From contig NC_080572.1 in assembly GCF_030247185.1 (NCBI RefSeq), forward strand, positions 10,805,007 to 10,869,006: DNA of 64,000 nucleotides, in the 5' to 3' direction. The position numbers were made by a program, and so were the translations under genes. The stretch comes from Malaya genurostris. Its lineage: Eukaryota > Arthropoda > Insecta > Diptera > Culicidae. Below the pieces are notes generated by a model. It was not told the DNA's origin and made no database searches. It saw only the letters and a program-made list of their open reading frames with translations. Position 1 is the first letter of the stretch. Every line of letters starts with the position of its first letter. Positions 12,912 to 24,680 of this stretch are shown here, one piece after another.

Positions 12912-14790
12912 TGTTATATATTCACATGAATGGTGCATGAATTGGTTTTCCACATTTCTTCTATTTTCGATTGAAAATTACTTAAAATTTTTCTCAGATT
13001 ATTCGTTATCCCCCGTATGATACATCAAGAATAATCAAAACACTACAAATTAAGAAAGTATCGAAAGCCTGTTAAAATTAGTTTAAATACTACATTTAGT
13101 TTAAATACTACATTTGAATTTATGTTAGTGAAAATCAATTCAACCATAATTGAGAACATGAAGTTAGCTGCGCTTTGAAAATTTGGATCGCTATATTCGG
13201 AATTTTCGGTACCGAAAATGTGAGCTATGAACTGAAACAGTTGCAAAACTATTTAAAAAGAATTGTAGTTTTCTGCACCTTCGAATTAAATGGCGGTTTG
13301 ATATAAATGACAAGTCCAGTATAACTAATTACAGTTCGTATAGCGATTAACCGACATGACCTACAAATTGAAACAGTTTGGAACACAACTTAGAATTAAT
13401 GTTACAATTTTCTATGATGGTTTGAAATTTTGAAAACTATTCACCTTGTAATGTTAAAACCGGAAGTCCGACTTGAATATTTTTATGGGACTATCAGACC
13501 TGTTCATTTAAGTTTGATTTCATGAAAATCTGATATGAGTTTATTTGGCCCTAGACTATCTTGATCTGCAAACTAAAGTAATTTATCAGAAAATTTAAAA
13601 AAATTCACTGCTCTTCACATGATTGCTTATGAAAAAAACTACTGATTGATTTGATTAATGAATTGATTTTTACTTTATCTATCAGATAGCGGGTTCATAA
13701 GTTTGATTTAAATAAAAATCGGAATATTGTGTCTGAAGACCTCTCAGTTGGACTAATTCGTAAACTTAACGGCGAGACCTGATAGCTAAGGATATATTGT
13801 CATCAATTACTTTAAAATCAAGAACGAAACGCACACTTTCAATTGCATTATATTATTCTTAGTTCAATATTCTAGTACATTCTTCCCTGAATCAGGAATC
13901 AGATCTAATTGGCAAAAGTTGCACGTTTCCCTAGTTATTTTCCACACTTCTTGGTTTGCCAAAAACTAACTTAAAAAAATCTTTTTCAATTCCGGTACTT
14001 AACTGTTAACTGTACTTGAAAAAATCTATCTAATTACCCCGGAATTCGGGTCTACTATAAACTGGTTAATACTTTTTACACAACTTATCTATAGTTCCTG
14101 CCTCGGCACTACTGTTGGTATCCAAGGTTGGTTACGGTTTTATCCGGTCGCGCAGGGAGCAGCACTCTGCACAATTTAAGTATTGAAATTCTCCGATTAA
14201 TTCGGAAAAGCTTCCTTCGATACCTACGATAGGCTGACTGTATCAAATTGTATATATCACAGATATGTGTGATACATACAATTTATATGACATTTTCTGC
14301 CTAACCCTTAAATGGGAAGAAGTTCATTCTCAATAGTCATAAAGCACGGCCTCCGAATGTGGCCTGAATTCATAACAGTACACATCTAGTCAAAAATATT
14401 TTTGAGAGATACGTTAAGAAGAACACATATTTCAACTATTTTGAGAAAAATTTAAGGGCGCTACACTAAGATGGTAAGAATCGGTTGAACAATCTTCGAA
14501 ACGAGTTACTAACATTATTTTCACCTTTTTGGTGTATATTATGTTGTATCTCCGGAATCAGAAGTCTGATCCAAATGAGAAGCTTTATATTGGACTGTAA
14601 GACCTTTCACTTGATTCTAAGTTTGTGAAATTCGGTTCTTCCATCAATATCAGCTCAATTAGCTGATAGTATCCGTCTTTTTTGTTATGATTTTTGTTAT
14701 TTCAACAGCTTACCAGCCAGAAATATTTCAAAATTTGTTACAACATATTTCTGAAATAAATTACTCCAGTTGTTATAATTCTGTTATTCC
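12912..14790. other. Non-coding; degenerate family A pieces
   Basis: Family A words are scattered and eroded: AATTTTCGGTACCGAAAATG (13200-13219), AAACCGGAAGTCCGAC (about 13458), and CTCCGGAATCAGAAGTCTGA near 14551. A tandem duplication TTTAAATACTACATT(T/G) lies at 13081-13115. No gene. Confidence 0.4.
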
Positions 14791-16000
14791 CATCTGATCG
14801 GGAATAGTGCCACATTATGGCATCATATAATCAAATGGTGAGATAGCTAAGTCCTCACAATTTCCCATCTCATGCCTCCCCGTGTGTCTATGATGACATT
14901 TGGTCAATAGAACGGCGTCGACTGGGTGCTATCTCCTTCTGCGTTATTAGCAGAATGAGAGGGTGCTAATTGACTCATAAGTTAAAGCCCATCCTAAAGT
15001 GCAATGTTTATCATAGTATATTACAACATATAATTCTGTTGTTTATTAGATCATGTATTATTACATGTTGATGGAATGCGTTGATGGCAGAATGAGAGTA
15101 TGAGAAATGACATATAAATTCAAGTAATATAATATCATAGCATATCGCAACATATCATTTTATTCATTCTATTATTTATAATATATTTCATTGTACTGTA
15201 TTTATTTTTTTTTTATTATTATTTTCATTATTATATTTATTGTTATTAGTATTAATTTGTCATCAATAATAATAACATATATTATTTTTATAGATGTGGA
15301 TATTATTATTGTTATTAGAAGAGAAATATTCTACTTCCTGCAGTATTGCGAAGATAGAAGAGCATAACTGACACTCTACATTAACTGTTATTTTATATAT
15401 TGTTTTATAATATATTATATTATATTGTATGACATTGTATTATATTATATTAAATTATATTATATTATGTTATATTATATTATTTTGTAATCTATTATAT
15501 CGTTTTATGTTATATTGATTTCATTACTCTATGTTTCATTGTATTTATCAATATAAATCATTTATCACGGGGACGTAAAGGGGAGGGAGCATCAGGGCAT
15601 CGGACGAATTGATGACTGGACGAGGGATTGTGGATAGCCAGCCCAAGTCACTTGAAGGAAACTTGTTTCCTTCTGAAGGTTTGAAATGAGTCTTACGCGC
15701 CCTTCTCAAACAAACCATCAGGCGGGTTCAAGCATGTATAGCGAAATGCTTCATCCATGGATATTATGGTTGGAAGAGCATCTATTATTCCCGCGGAATA
15801 CGAGTAAGTGATTCTACTTACATATCCGCCCAACCCTTTTTGTTCGCTTTTCGGTAACAGCTATAGTAAGAAGGTGAATGGACGAGTCATATCGGAGCTA
15901 CTGTAAGTCTACCCGCATCCACTGGCAAGTCCTTGAACTGATGGTGACTTCACTTCACACACATCACACATTATTGCATCATATAATCGTAAATTGGCAT
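14791..16000. other. Unclassified block with TATTA low-complexity centre
   Basis: The outer parts (14790-15010 and 15560-15970) are more complex. Both contain CACATTATKGCATCATATAATC (two halves, near 14812 and 15966), suggesting one repeat or duplicated ends. The centre (about 15150-15510) is TATTA/ATATT low-complexity DNA. I could not assign the block to a transposon class. Confidence 0.4.
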
Positions 16001-16059
16001 TTTAGTTGCTCTTAAGCCTACTAAAATGTCTAATAATTTATAATCCTTATTTGTGGCTA

Positions 16060-16215
16060 GTATGCATTCAGAATCAGCCCGGTTTGACGGTTCAATGCTT
16101 AGGGCACTGGTCTTATAAGCCAGATGTCGTATGTTCTCGAGCCCCGACCCGGAAGGATTTGCCGATAAGTTGCGTACACAATTTCGTGTCTCGGTCAACA
16201 TGACAGTAGTTGTAG
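16060..16215 (+). repeat. tRNA-like SINE head
   Basis: GACGGTTCAATGCTTAGGGC resembles a D arm and A box. CTGGTCTTATAAGCCAG forms an anticodon-like stem-loop, and GTTCTCGAGCCCCGACC resembles a T arm and B box. A TCTCGGTCAACATGACAG body follows. No clear A-tail or TSD was found. Confidence 0.5.
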
Positions 16216-16437
16216 ATATAATAGCCATGTGTTGTGCTTTCCCAGTAAAAAAATTTTGGAAGACGATATATTTGTAAAAATTTGATTTTTGAATCTCAGT
16301 AGATTATTTAAAAACGATTTCTCATCTCCAAGCACACAAACTTTGTGATGGACAGTAAGTGACAGTTACTTTGTCCAGCATCTTTCATACTGTCGTTATG
16401 AACGCATATCATTCAATTGCTTTTGATAGAACTACCG

Positions 16438-16575
16438 AAATACACCCAACCTCCATTTACGTTAACATTTTTTTACGTTGCCTATTTTTACGTAACAATT
16501 TTTACGAACCAAATCATAAATAACGTAATTTTTTTTACGAACCTATTTCGTAAAAAGAGGTTTTTGCATACAAAG
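16438..16575. repeat. Dispersed repeat with TTTTTACG motifs (copy 1)
   Basis: Shares ATACACCCAA, CTCCATT, a CGAACCAAATC block, GAACCTA, TTTCGTAAAAAGA and GTTTTTGCATA in order with 19746-19915. Probably a MITE family. The ends are not defined. Confidence 0.6.
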
Positions 16576-17030
16576 AAAATCATTTTCGGTTCATTTACAT
16601 TCCATGGAAATTACTACAATATGGGTATTTTCGGAACGGGTGTGATGAGTAGATGTTTGAAAAAGAATGTTTGAGGTGGTTCTGAATTCCAAGATGGCGA
16701 CTTCCGGTTCATTGGTATTCCTTGGAAACCCTTACAATATGGGTATTTTCGGTACGGGTTTGATGTGTAGATGTCGGAAAACGTTATTTTAGGAGACTTC
16801 CGATTTATTGATATTTCATGAAACCCCTAAAAATATGAGTATTTTCGGAACGGGGTTAATGAGTGAATGTCGGGAAACGATATTAGAGGTGGTTCTTAAA
16901 TCCAAGATGGCGACATCCGGTATATTGGCATTCCTCAAAACCTCTTACAATATTCCTCAAAACCCCTACAATAACAGGTTTGATGTATAGATGTCGGAAA
17001 CGATGTTTGATGTGGCTCTAAATTCTGCTT
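16576..17030. repeat. Minisatellite of roughly 100-120-bp units
   Basis: About four degenerate tandem units. Each has CCAAGATGGCGACTTCCGG, a CCTTGGAAACCC-like word, TACAATATGGGTATTTTCGG, AACGGGTTTGATG and TAGATGTCGGAAAACG. Individual units carry deletions, for example the unit starting near 16797. Confidence 0.8.
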
Positions 17031-17123
17031 CAGTTCAGTATATAGAATTTCGCTTTATTTGGGGCACTTGTTCAGCAGTTTCAACAGTCTATAATTTGAT
17101 TATAATACACACTTTAAAAAATC

Positions 17124-17190
17124 CCTTTACATCTTATTAAATGCACATAAATGGAGCGTCGTTGTTCACGCAAATTTACGCCGAAGAACA
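17124..17190 (-). repeat. Truncated MITE C copy
   Basis: GCACATAAATGGAGCGTCG and the TTTACATCTTATT word match the right half of the MITE at 17381-17636 in reverse orientation. Confidence 0.55.
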
Positions 17191-17254
17191 TTTAATATTG
17201 TGTCTAAGACTCCATGACATGAAATTCATTGAAATAAAAAAAGAATACTGATAG

Positions 17255-17332
17255 CAACCACCGCGACTTGATCCGAGAATCATTGGATCGCAAGTACGTC
17301 TGTTAATCGACTGAGCCACAGAAACATGCATC
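17255..17332 (-). repeat. tRNA-like sequence
   Basis: On the minus strand GTGGCTCAGTCGATTAACAG is a good A box/D arm and GGATCAAGTCGCGGTGG is a B-box-like T arm. Acceptor pairing is poor and no CCA-proximal discriminator is evident. A tRNA pseudogene or SINE head fits better than a working tRNA. Confidence 0.45.
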
Positions 17333-17380
17333 TGCATGGCTGGTGAAAGGTGCATTTAAATTTATACAGTCGAACCTGCT

Positions 17381-17636
17381 ACACTCTTAGAAAAAATGAA
17401 ATTTACGCTTGACGTAAATTAAAGCATGCCGTAATTTCGTCGGCGATGACAAAATATTACATCTCCTAACATGTAAAAATAAATTTTGCGTCTGTATCGA
17501 TGTAAGCTTAAGAAGCTACATTAACTGTGAAGTTACTGATATGACTCATTTGTACATGCTTAGAATTATGAATGTAAGTGAATCGCGACGCTCCATTTAT
17601 GTACATCTATAAAGATGTAAATTTTTCTTATTGTGT
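17381..17636 (+). mobile_element. MITE C (ACACTCTTAGAAAAA ends)
   Basis: The left end ACACTCTTAGAAAAAATGAA is mirrored by the right end, which reads ACACAATAAGAAAAATTTAC on the minus strand. Inside are TTACGCTTGACGTAAATT and AATTTTGCGTCTGTATCGA. A second copy lies inverted at 59826-60074. The target duplication is not clear. Confidence 0.65.
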
Positions 17637-17789
17637 AGCAGAACGCAAGTTACAGTCGAAACCAGTAAAATTCAAGCTCATCTAACATTAGGCCATTACA
17701 AATAAAATTTTTCGTCATTTGACAAATTAGGTCTTTATGAATTACATCGTATGAGGGATTAAGTCATCTGTAAAATTCAAAATTTTTTT
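17637..17789. other. Short unclassified spacer
   Basis: No feature recognised between MITE C and the next family A copy. Confidence 0.3.
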
Positions 17790-18325
17790 AGAATGTTGGC
17801 CCGGAGGGTCGAGTGTTATATATAATTCGAATCAGTTTGTTCGTTTTTCTCAGACTTAGATTCAAATGAAAGGTGATAAAATGCGATTCAGAATCCTGAA
17901 TTTCATCCTAATACGACTTCCGATTCCGAAATAATAAGATGATTTGTGTAAAAATTTGGATTCTGAGGATGTTTTTTTATAAATTACCATAAATGAGCTG
18001 CAACTTCCTTGAAAATTGCCCATAAATTTCGCTAGTATGAAAATCTTGTTGGCAAATGTCCAAATAATCTAACTTTATGAATAGTGGTATAATATTTTCA
18101 AACTTGAAACTAAATTAATGGTCATATACAAAACTGGCGACTTCCAATTTCGGAATCACAAGGTTCAAGGCTTAAACCTTCAAACCGCCGACGCGGGAAA
18201 TGGAAATCTTCTGAATTTGGCTCAACATACTATACAAATTGAAATGGTTGTTTTATGTTATGCCTGAATTAAGTTTCTTGATTTTACTAGGTGCATTCCA
18301 CTACTAGTTGGATTAAAACAGGTTT
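17790..18325 (+). repeat. Family A repeat copy
   Basis: GGCCCGGAGGGTCGAGTGTT, AATTCGAATCAGTTTGTTCG, GACTTCCGATTCCGAA and the closing CTAGTTGGATTAAAACAGG follow in family order. Confidence 0.75.
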
Positions 18326-19745
18326 TTGCTATTGATCTCCGAAAAGTGCAATTTTCTTTCAACGTAAACATTTAACTCAACGGCGTTCATCGAGTAAAAT
18401 GAGTACAGCACAAATTTGCTTTGTTCAGTATACATTCAAAGGGTTTTGTACCGACCATTATTGAACACTGATATTTTGAATCATGCATTCGATTGCCACT
18501 CCGCGGAATAATTTCTTACCAAATTTTATTTTCACCATTTTAAAATATCAATAGAAGACTCTTTAGACTGCTAGACTATTAATTAAGACTTTTAATCAAT
18601 TGAAAGGCTTGAGGAAAACTTTTCTTTTAGGTTCACAAAGTTTCGCATTTATCTACTCAAAGTTGCAGATTTAAATACGTTGCTGCAGTCGAATTTATTA
18701 GCTTCTTATCCACTAAGGAACGTTCAGTGGTATTAAACAGTGCATTAAAATTCATTTTCCTTGACTTGGACGATTTGTTTGAAGTCGCCATGGCTAACAG
18801 AACCTGAGAACCAAAATTTTTAATAATATGACCGATGTATTGAAGCCGTCTAGTTGTCCACGTGTTGTCCATCACCAAAGATGCCAGATAATATAAGAAG
18901 TTTAGCTAGCAAAAAGAAAAGATCGCGCCAATTTTCTAAAGTCTGTAATTTCTGAGGAATGTCAACTAAGTAATTTTATAATTTACAGACAAATTTGCAG
19001 ACTTGGCTCCGCTGCATATCACTGACAATTTTTCGCGATTTGTCGAAGAAAATGAGATGCCGGCAACCGAAATCGGTAGACATTTAAAAAATGACGAGAA
19101 AAAGCTTTGGTTGCGAAAATTTTGATAGCATCAGGTATTAAATCACGAAATAGATCGATTTCACCTCATAAATATTCAATCCACTCACCTTTTTCCATTG
19201 ATGCTTTTCAATTTATGATACTATAAATATAATTTGTGTTGACTTTCACGCAACTACTATTTGTTTTGAGCGCAGCAAAAAGTACAAGCGCCTATTTGCT
19301 TCGGTATTCGGCACAAAAAGGTCGTGTTGCTATTACACACACACATGACATTTGTCGGAATGACGCTATCTGCTCTCTGTTACAGTTAAGTTACAGTGGG
19401 GTGCCGGCAACCGAACATCTTCCCCTATGTTTTTGTGAATTTGAAATTTTTTATACAAAAAGACAAATGTATGCTGAGAAAGATATTGGGAACATGAACA
19501 GAAAATAAGGAAACACTGGAGTGTCTCCCTATTTTCAATTAAGTTCTATGAATTTGTTTAAGCCTTCAATCTTAAATGAATGGAATTTAAAATAAAATGT
19601 TGTTTTAGATACCAAACAAAGTTGACTTGAAGTAAGGAAACATTGAGAACATTAGCTGAAAATTCAATTCTATTCTTTCGAAAAAAAAAGTGATGTAACC
19701 TAACCTAACACGCACTGCTCTGCCAAAATCAAGCAGAATTTTAAT
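18326..19745. other. Non-coding, mostly unclassified
   Basis: The word TGCCGGCAACCGA occurs twice (about 19060 and 19400), hinting at a duplicated or palindromic repeat. There is no convincing gene. Confidence 0.3.
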
Positions 19746-19915
19746 AATACACCCAAATCTCCATTCGAAAGGTCTTTTTTACGAATTATACAGTTAACGT
19801 AACTCGTTTTTCGAACCAAATCCCAAATAATGTTATCTTTTTCTACGAAGAAAATTCCAAACAACATAATTTCTGTTTCATGAACCTACTTCGTAAAAAG
19901 ATGTTTTTGCATAAT
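19746..19915. repeat. Dispersed repeat with TTTTTACG motifs (copy 2)
   Basis: Collinear with 16438-16575: ACACCCAAATCTCCATTCG, then CGAACCAAATCCCAAATAA and TTCGTAAAAAGATGTTTTTG. Confidence 0.6.
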
Positions 19916-22060
19916 ATGTTATGAAAAAAAATTTCAATGACAATGTTCGTATCTCATATTTTTAAAATTGATCTATTGAGCTAACCGTTGACGGGGAATA
20001 ATATTTGAGATCATTGCAAAGTCCTAAATAACGGAAACTTTTTTCACGAAGTAAACTCCAAATATACTACATGAAGTTTGGAAAACCGAAGCTCCAAACA
20101 GAACATGCAACGTCAATTTCTGCACTGCTCGTAGTTGACAGAGGCGCTTAATATTACCACTCCATAAGTCTGTCCATAAGTGATTTTAAACAGAACTCCA
20201 AGATCGTCAACCTCTTCTACCCACGACTTTGTGTGATCTTTCGATGCTTCACGGAAACCCCGCCCAAATTAACGGAACTTCTGTTTCACAGATCACCGCA
20301 CAGAAGCTGACATACTGGTGTCAAATCCGAAACTGCTCCCACCCTCTTAAACAATCGGAAATAACAGCAACGAGGGCTTTCTTCTCCTGACAGTCACCGG
20401 TCCACGTCGTGCAATGAGAGAACGAGTTAATTAATTAAAGCAAAAGTAAAGCCGCGAAAAAACAACAAACGGAAAAAGGGGGACTGGCCGAGCTGGTATC
20501 TCATCCGAGTTCTGCGAGAGTAAACTGTTTTAATTAGTGCTAAAACGGGGTCTCTCAGTTTTAGCAGCGTTTCAAGTAATGGGACTGGTGCTCTCTCAAG
20601 CGCTTCTCAATTAGTGCTTCTGCCGACTTGTTTCCGTACAGAGACAGGGTGCTTTCCATCCAATGAAAACCGAATGCACTGGCGGATGCCGGTTGAGTCT
20701 GACGCTGGTCCACCAATGTGTCTCTTCTGCAAACTCTGCTCGAGTGTATTATGTTCATCCCTTTCTGACCCACTGTTTCAGCTCAACGATCGACTATTTG
20801 TGATGAACTTTGTGTATGTAGCTGGGGGGGAGATAATTACTCTCATTTCGGTCTCCCCAGTCAGTCCCAATTCCGACCGAACATGCCACCGTCACGGCAG
20901 TTGGTATGTTTTTCATTTGCAGCTTTTCATCTCTCTTTTCCGCAAATTAAAACAACGGCTGCCGAGAGTACACTGTGCTCTGCTGGGCGGAAAAGCTTCT
21001 CCCTTCAAATCATCCAGTGGAACGTGGAAACGCTCGGGTGCAACAAAAACCAACAAAAACGAAATTATGCTTTGACGGAAGACTCGTGGAAAAGGTTTTT
21101 TATGCTTCGAGGAAAGAAATAGTAGGCTATATATCAGAATGACATCGAAGCTAGCAATCCTTTGGCGGGAAACGAACACTAGTTCGGGTCTCATTAGGAC
21201 ATGGCTATCGTAGCAGGTCGGCCTGGGAGTGTTGTGTTGTTTTTGTTTCGTTTCGTTGCGCATCCTGGACCTTGGCCAAGGCCATCTTGATTAAGTTGGG
21301 CACTTTTCATTAATAAAAATTCCACTGCCCGTCGGTTGGTACATAAGTAAGCGAACTGCTTTTCCCCTTCTCGGTCAGCTGGTTCCTCATTCAAAGGTAG
21401 TTGGTTCGGTACGAAGTTAATGAATGAAACAAAGAGGGTTTCGGACGGGAGAAGAAAAACGAGAACTGTTTCTTTTCTTTTCTTTTGTTGTTGTTGGATT
21501 GATGGTCCCGAGCTCGAATTAGTTCGTGCCGAACGAAGCAACAACAAGTAAATTCTGGCTGAACACGGAAGTGTGAAACATTAAAATGCCCGACCGGACC
21601 CGTGTAAACATTAACGCCTAATTAATTATGTTGTTCGCGTTACTTTTTTGGATTGCCTTTATTGCCCGGACTGACGTTATCAGCAATTGCTGTCGTGTAG
21701 TTTATTAGGCTGACGTTTATAGGGTTACCAGCGGGATGTTGGACGTATGGCACATTTTATACATTAACGTTTGTTGAAATTTGGAAGGAAAGGTTAGTGT
21801 TTGATACTGCACGAGTTCTGTAATCTTTACAATTAATCATTGTAAAGCACGATACTGCATAGTTCTGTAATCATTCTTATTCTGAATAAGTGCGTACCTA
21901 ATCCCAGCCGGATTGTTCATAACGTTAGTCTATTCATCAAGCCACTGCATTTAAATCTTTCCTATACTATGCTATTCCATTTTTTTTTTCACTCGAATTC
22001 AAAATTCAAAAGCGTTAAACGAAGCATATAAAATTTACAGCTCAGATCCAATTCACAGCT
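19916..22060. other. Unique block; GC-richer and enhancer-like from about 20400
   Basis: From 20400 to about 21790 the sequence is complex and repeat-free. It includes homeodomain-type TAAT cores (CCTAATTAATTATG near 21618) and a forkhead-like GTGTAAACATT (about 21602). ORFs of 153, 117 and 116 aa overlap on both strands in conflicting frames, with no recognisable domain. A regulatory role is inferred from composition only. Confidence 0.35.
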
Positions 22061-22066
22061 CAGAAA

Positions 22067-22258
22067 CAATTCGATAGTCCCACGACAAAAGGGCCTAACT
22101 GCAAATGAGAGCCTCTCTTTTGATTATTACGGAGCCATTATTGCAAATTCTTTAAAGTTTCCAATATAAAGTCAGTTCGGTAAATCGTGAAAGAAAAAGT
22201 AAACAAAGAGAAACTGTCATTTGCAGTTAGGCCCTTTTGTCGTAGGACGGTCGAATTG
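22067..22258. mobile_element. 192-bp MITE with 42-bp TIRs
   Basis: The left arm, CAATTCGATAGTCCCACGAC through GCAAATGA (22067-22108), is the near-perfect reverse complement of 22217-22258. Both sides carry the 5-bp direct repeat AGAAA (22062-22066 and 22259-22263), a plausible target duplication. No coding capacity. Confidence 0.8.
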
Positions 22259-22261
22259 AGA

Positions 22262-22845
22262 AATTTTGCTTCAAAGTCATAGTTTTGCATCGAATCATTA
22301 CTGACGATGAAAATTGGATTGGTTCAAGAATCCTAGACGGAAAACCATTGGTCATTCCGAAACAACCCTCAAGTGCAACTGCAAATCCAGCAAAACGATT
22401 CTATTTTGCGTGGTCTATTTTGATCTTCTAAATCTGGTGAAACTGTTAATACTAATCGCGACAGACATCAAAAATGATCAATTCGAACCATGAATTCGAT
22501 AAACGCCCAGAATGAATCAGAATACATGACTAATAAATTTTGTCATACGACAATGCACCTGCACACAAAGCAATCCCGGTTCAGGACACAATGAAAGCAC
22601 TTGACTAGGAGCTTCCGCCGCATTCACCAAGCTTGATTCCCTCAGACTACTATTTGTTTTCATCGATGGGCCCCGCAATAACTGCGCACCATTTCGATTC
22701 TTACGAAGAATTCGAAAATTGGGTGTCTGATTATTTTACTACAAAAGACCATAAATTGTCAGAAAAGTGGTCAAGATGTGTAAAAACCAATTGTCAATAC
22801 TTTGAATTTATTTTAATTTTTCCATTCAAAATTAATTCAAAATAA
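22262..22845 (+). pseudogene. Decayed mariner transposase (C-terminal part)
   Basis: In one frame HRIITDDENWI marks the first catalytic Asp region of mariner DD34D transposases. Further on, a shifted frame gives HDNAPAHKA (second Asp) and PHSPSLIPSDYYLFSSM (third Asp, the DLAPSDYHLF-like motif), then DSYEEFENWVSDYFTTKD. The style resembles the mauritiana/Mos1 side of the family. It carries several stops and frameshifts. The N-terminal DNA-binding part and TIRs were not found. Confidence 0.75.
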
Positions 22846-23169
22846 CAATAAAACGTCCACTTCATACCGGTAATTCTGATAAAAGATAACGAAAAACGAA
22901 AAAGGAAAAGGAATGAAAATAACAAAAATATCGCTAGAAGATTCTGCCAAGAATTTTTTTTCCAATCTTGAATAAAATCATGAATTTGGGTATGAACTAA
23001 CAAAAAAAGCCTTGGTATTACATTCCTGTAGTGAAATTTGACCTTCTGTTTCAACGGACTTCACAGCCGATTTAGAGTGTACAGAACCATGGAATGGCTG
23101 ATACTACCATCCTACGCTGAACTAACCTTTTCAATTTGTAAACAGTTATGTCAAGTTAATAAGATTTTT
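22846..23169. other. AT-rich spacer
   Basis: Nothing recognised between the mariner relic and the family A block. Confidence 0.3.
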
Positions 23170-24680
23170 TGCCTTTCTCATTTCAACTGCAATTACTTGG
23201 AAAACCGACTAGTAAAAATTGGCCCGGAGGGCCAAGTGTCACATACCATTCCACTCAGTTCATCGAACTGAGCAATGCCATGTATGTGTGTGTATGTGTC
23301 AAATAATCTCACTAGGTTTTCTCGGAGATGGCTGAACTGATTTTGACAAACATAGATAAAAATCCCATACGGAATTCCTGAAATTCATCCGGATCCGACT
23401 TCCGGTTCCGGAGTTATAGGGTAAAGTGTGTTCAATATTGTATACCGTCACTTAAACCGGCGAAACAAAAGACGAAAAAAAAATTCTAAACTGGTCTCAA
23501 AACTACACAAATCGATAGTCATTATCAGTACGCAACTGAAAAAACCGATTCCGGCAATCCTGATTCCCGATATCCGGTTCCGAAAGTACCAGAAATAGTG
23601 GTCATATATACCAAAATGGATCTCACTCACTTTTCTCAGCGATGGTTTGGCCGATTTCCACAAACTTAGATTCTAATGAAAGGTCTCACGGTCCCATACG
23701 GAATTCCAGAATTTTATCCGGATACGACTAGTCTCAAAATTACACAAATCGATATTCATTAGATTCAATTTAAAGGTCCTGTGGTACCATACGGAAATCT
23801 CTCAACTTCATCCGAATAGAAATATAGGGTAAAGTGTGTTAAAAATTTTATACCATCACTGAAAAGGGCGAAAAACCGTACAAATTTTCTAAATCGACCT
23901 CAAATCTTCTCCAATTGATAGTTTTTCTCAGTAGACGATCAAACAAACCGATTTCGGTTATTCTTTCAAAAATCGAAGAAAACTATTTTAAAGAATACCG
24001 CAGTACTATATATGATAGTATGATTGATATGAGAAAGGCATCATTTCACCACTAGGTGGATTAAAACAGGTTTTTTTTTATTTGCATCGTCGCACTAAAT
24101 GATTAAACACACTTTACTCCATAGATCTGAAACCGGAAGTCGGACCACGATGAAACTAAACAGCAACCTATGAGACTATCGGAATTTTTATTTAGGCCTG
24201 TTTGTGGAAATCGATCAAATCATCTCTGAGAAAATTGAGTGAGTCTCGTTTTAGAGTTTTTGACCACTATTTCCGGTATTTCTGGAACCGGGAACTTGGA
24301 ACCAGTATAGCCGAAGTCAGTTCGTTTAGTTAGAAACTAATATAGCCTACAAATTAAATATGTTTTGAGCCAAATCTAGGAGAAGTTACACTTTTTTGCA
24401 TCGTCACTCTAAATGATGTGCAGTTTTAAACATATTTTATCCTATGAAACCATGATAAAATTCAATTGCAACCTGTGGGACTATGAGATTTTTTCAATGA
24501 GTGACATTATTTAACACATACATACACACACAGGCATTGCTCAGCTCGATGAACTGAGTCAAATGATACAGAACACTTGGCCCTTCGGGTTAATTTTTAC
24601 TAGTCAATTATTCAAGTGATTGCATAAAGTTTCTATAGTTTTATAGAAAAGCATCGTTATCATGATTTTGTGATAATACT
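23170..24680. repeat. Two family A units in head-to-head (inverted) arrangement
   Basis: The left half reads forward: GCCTTTCTCATTT, GACTAGTAAAAATT, GGCCCGGAGGGCCAAGTGTC, CTCAGTTCATCGAACTGAGC, and closing CACCACTAGGTGGATTAAAA near 24048. The right half reads reverse, ending GGCCCTTCGGGTTAATTTTT and ACTAGTC. The outer ~70 bp are inverted copies of each other. Internal tandem use of GACTTCCGGTTCCGGAG and CATACGGAATTCC words is visible. Confidence 0.75.

Noticed and set aside
20614..21547. ORFs of 153, 117 and 116 aa in a GC-richer block
   Set aside because: They overlap on both strands, have no recognisable domain and no splice-bounded structure.
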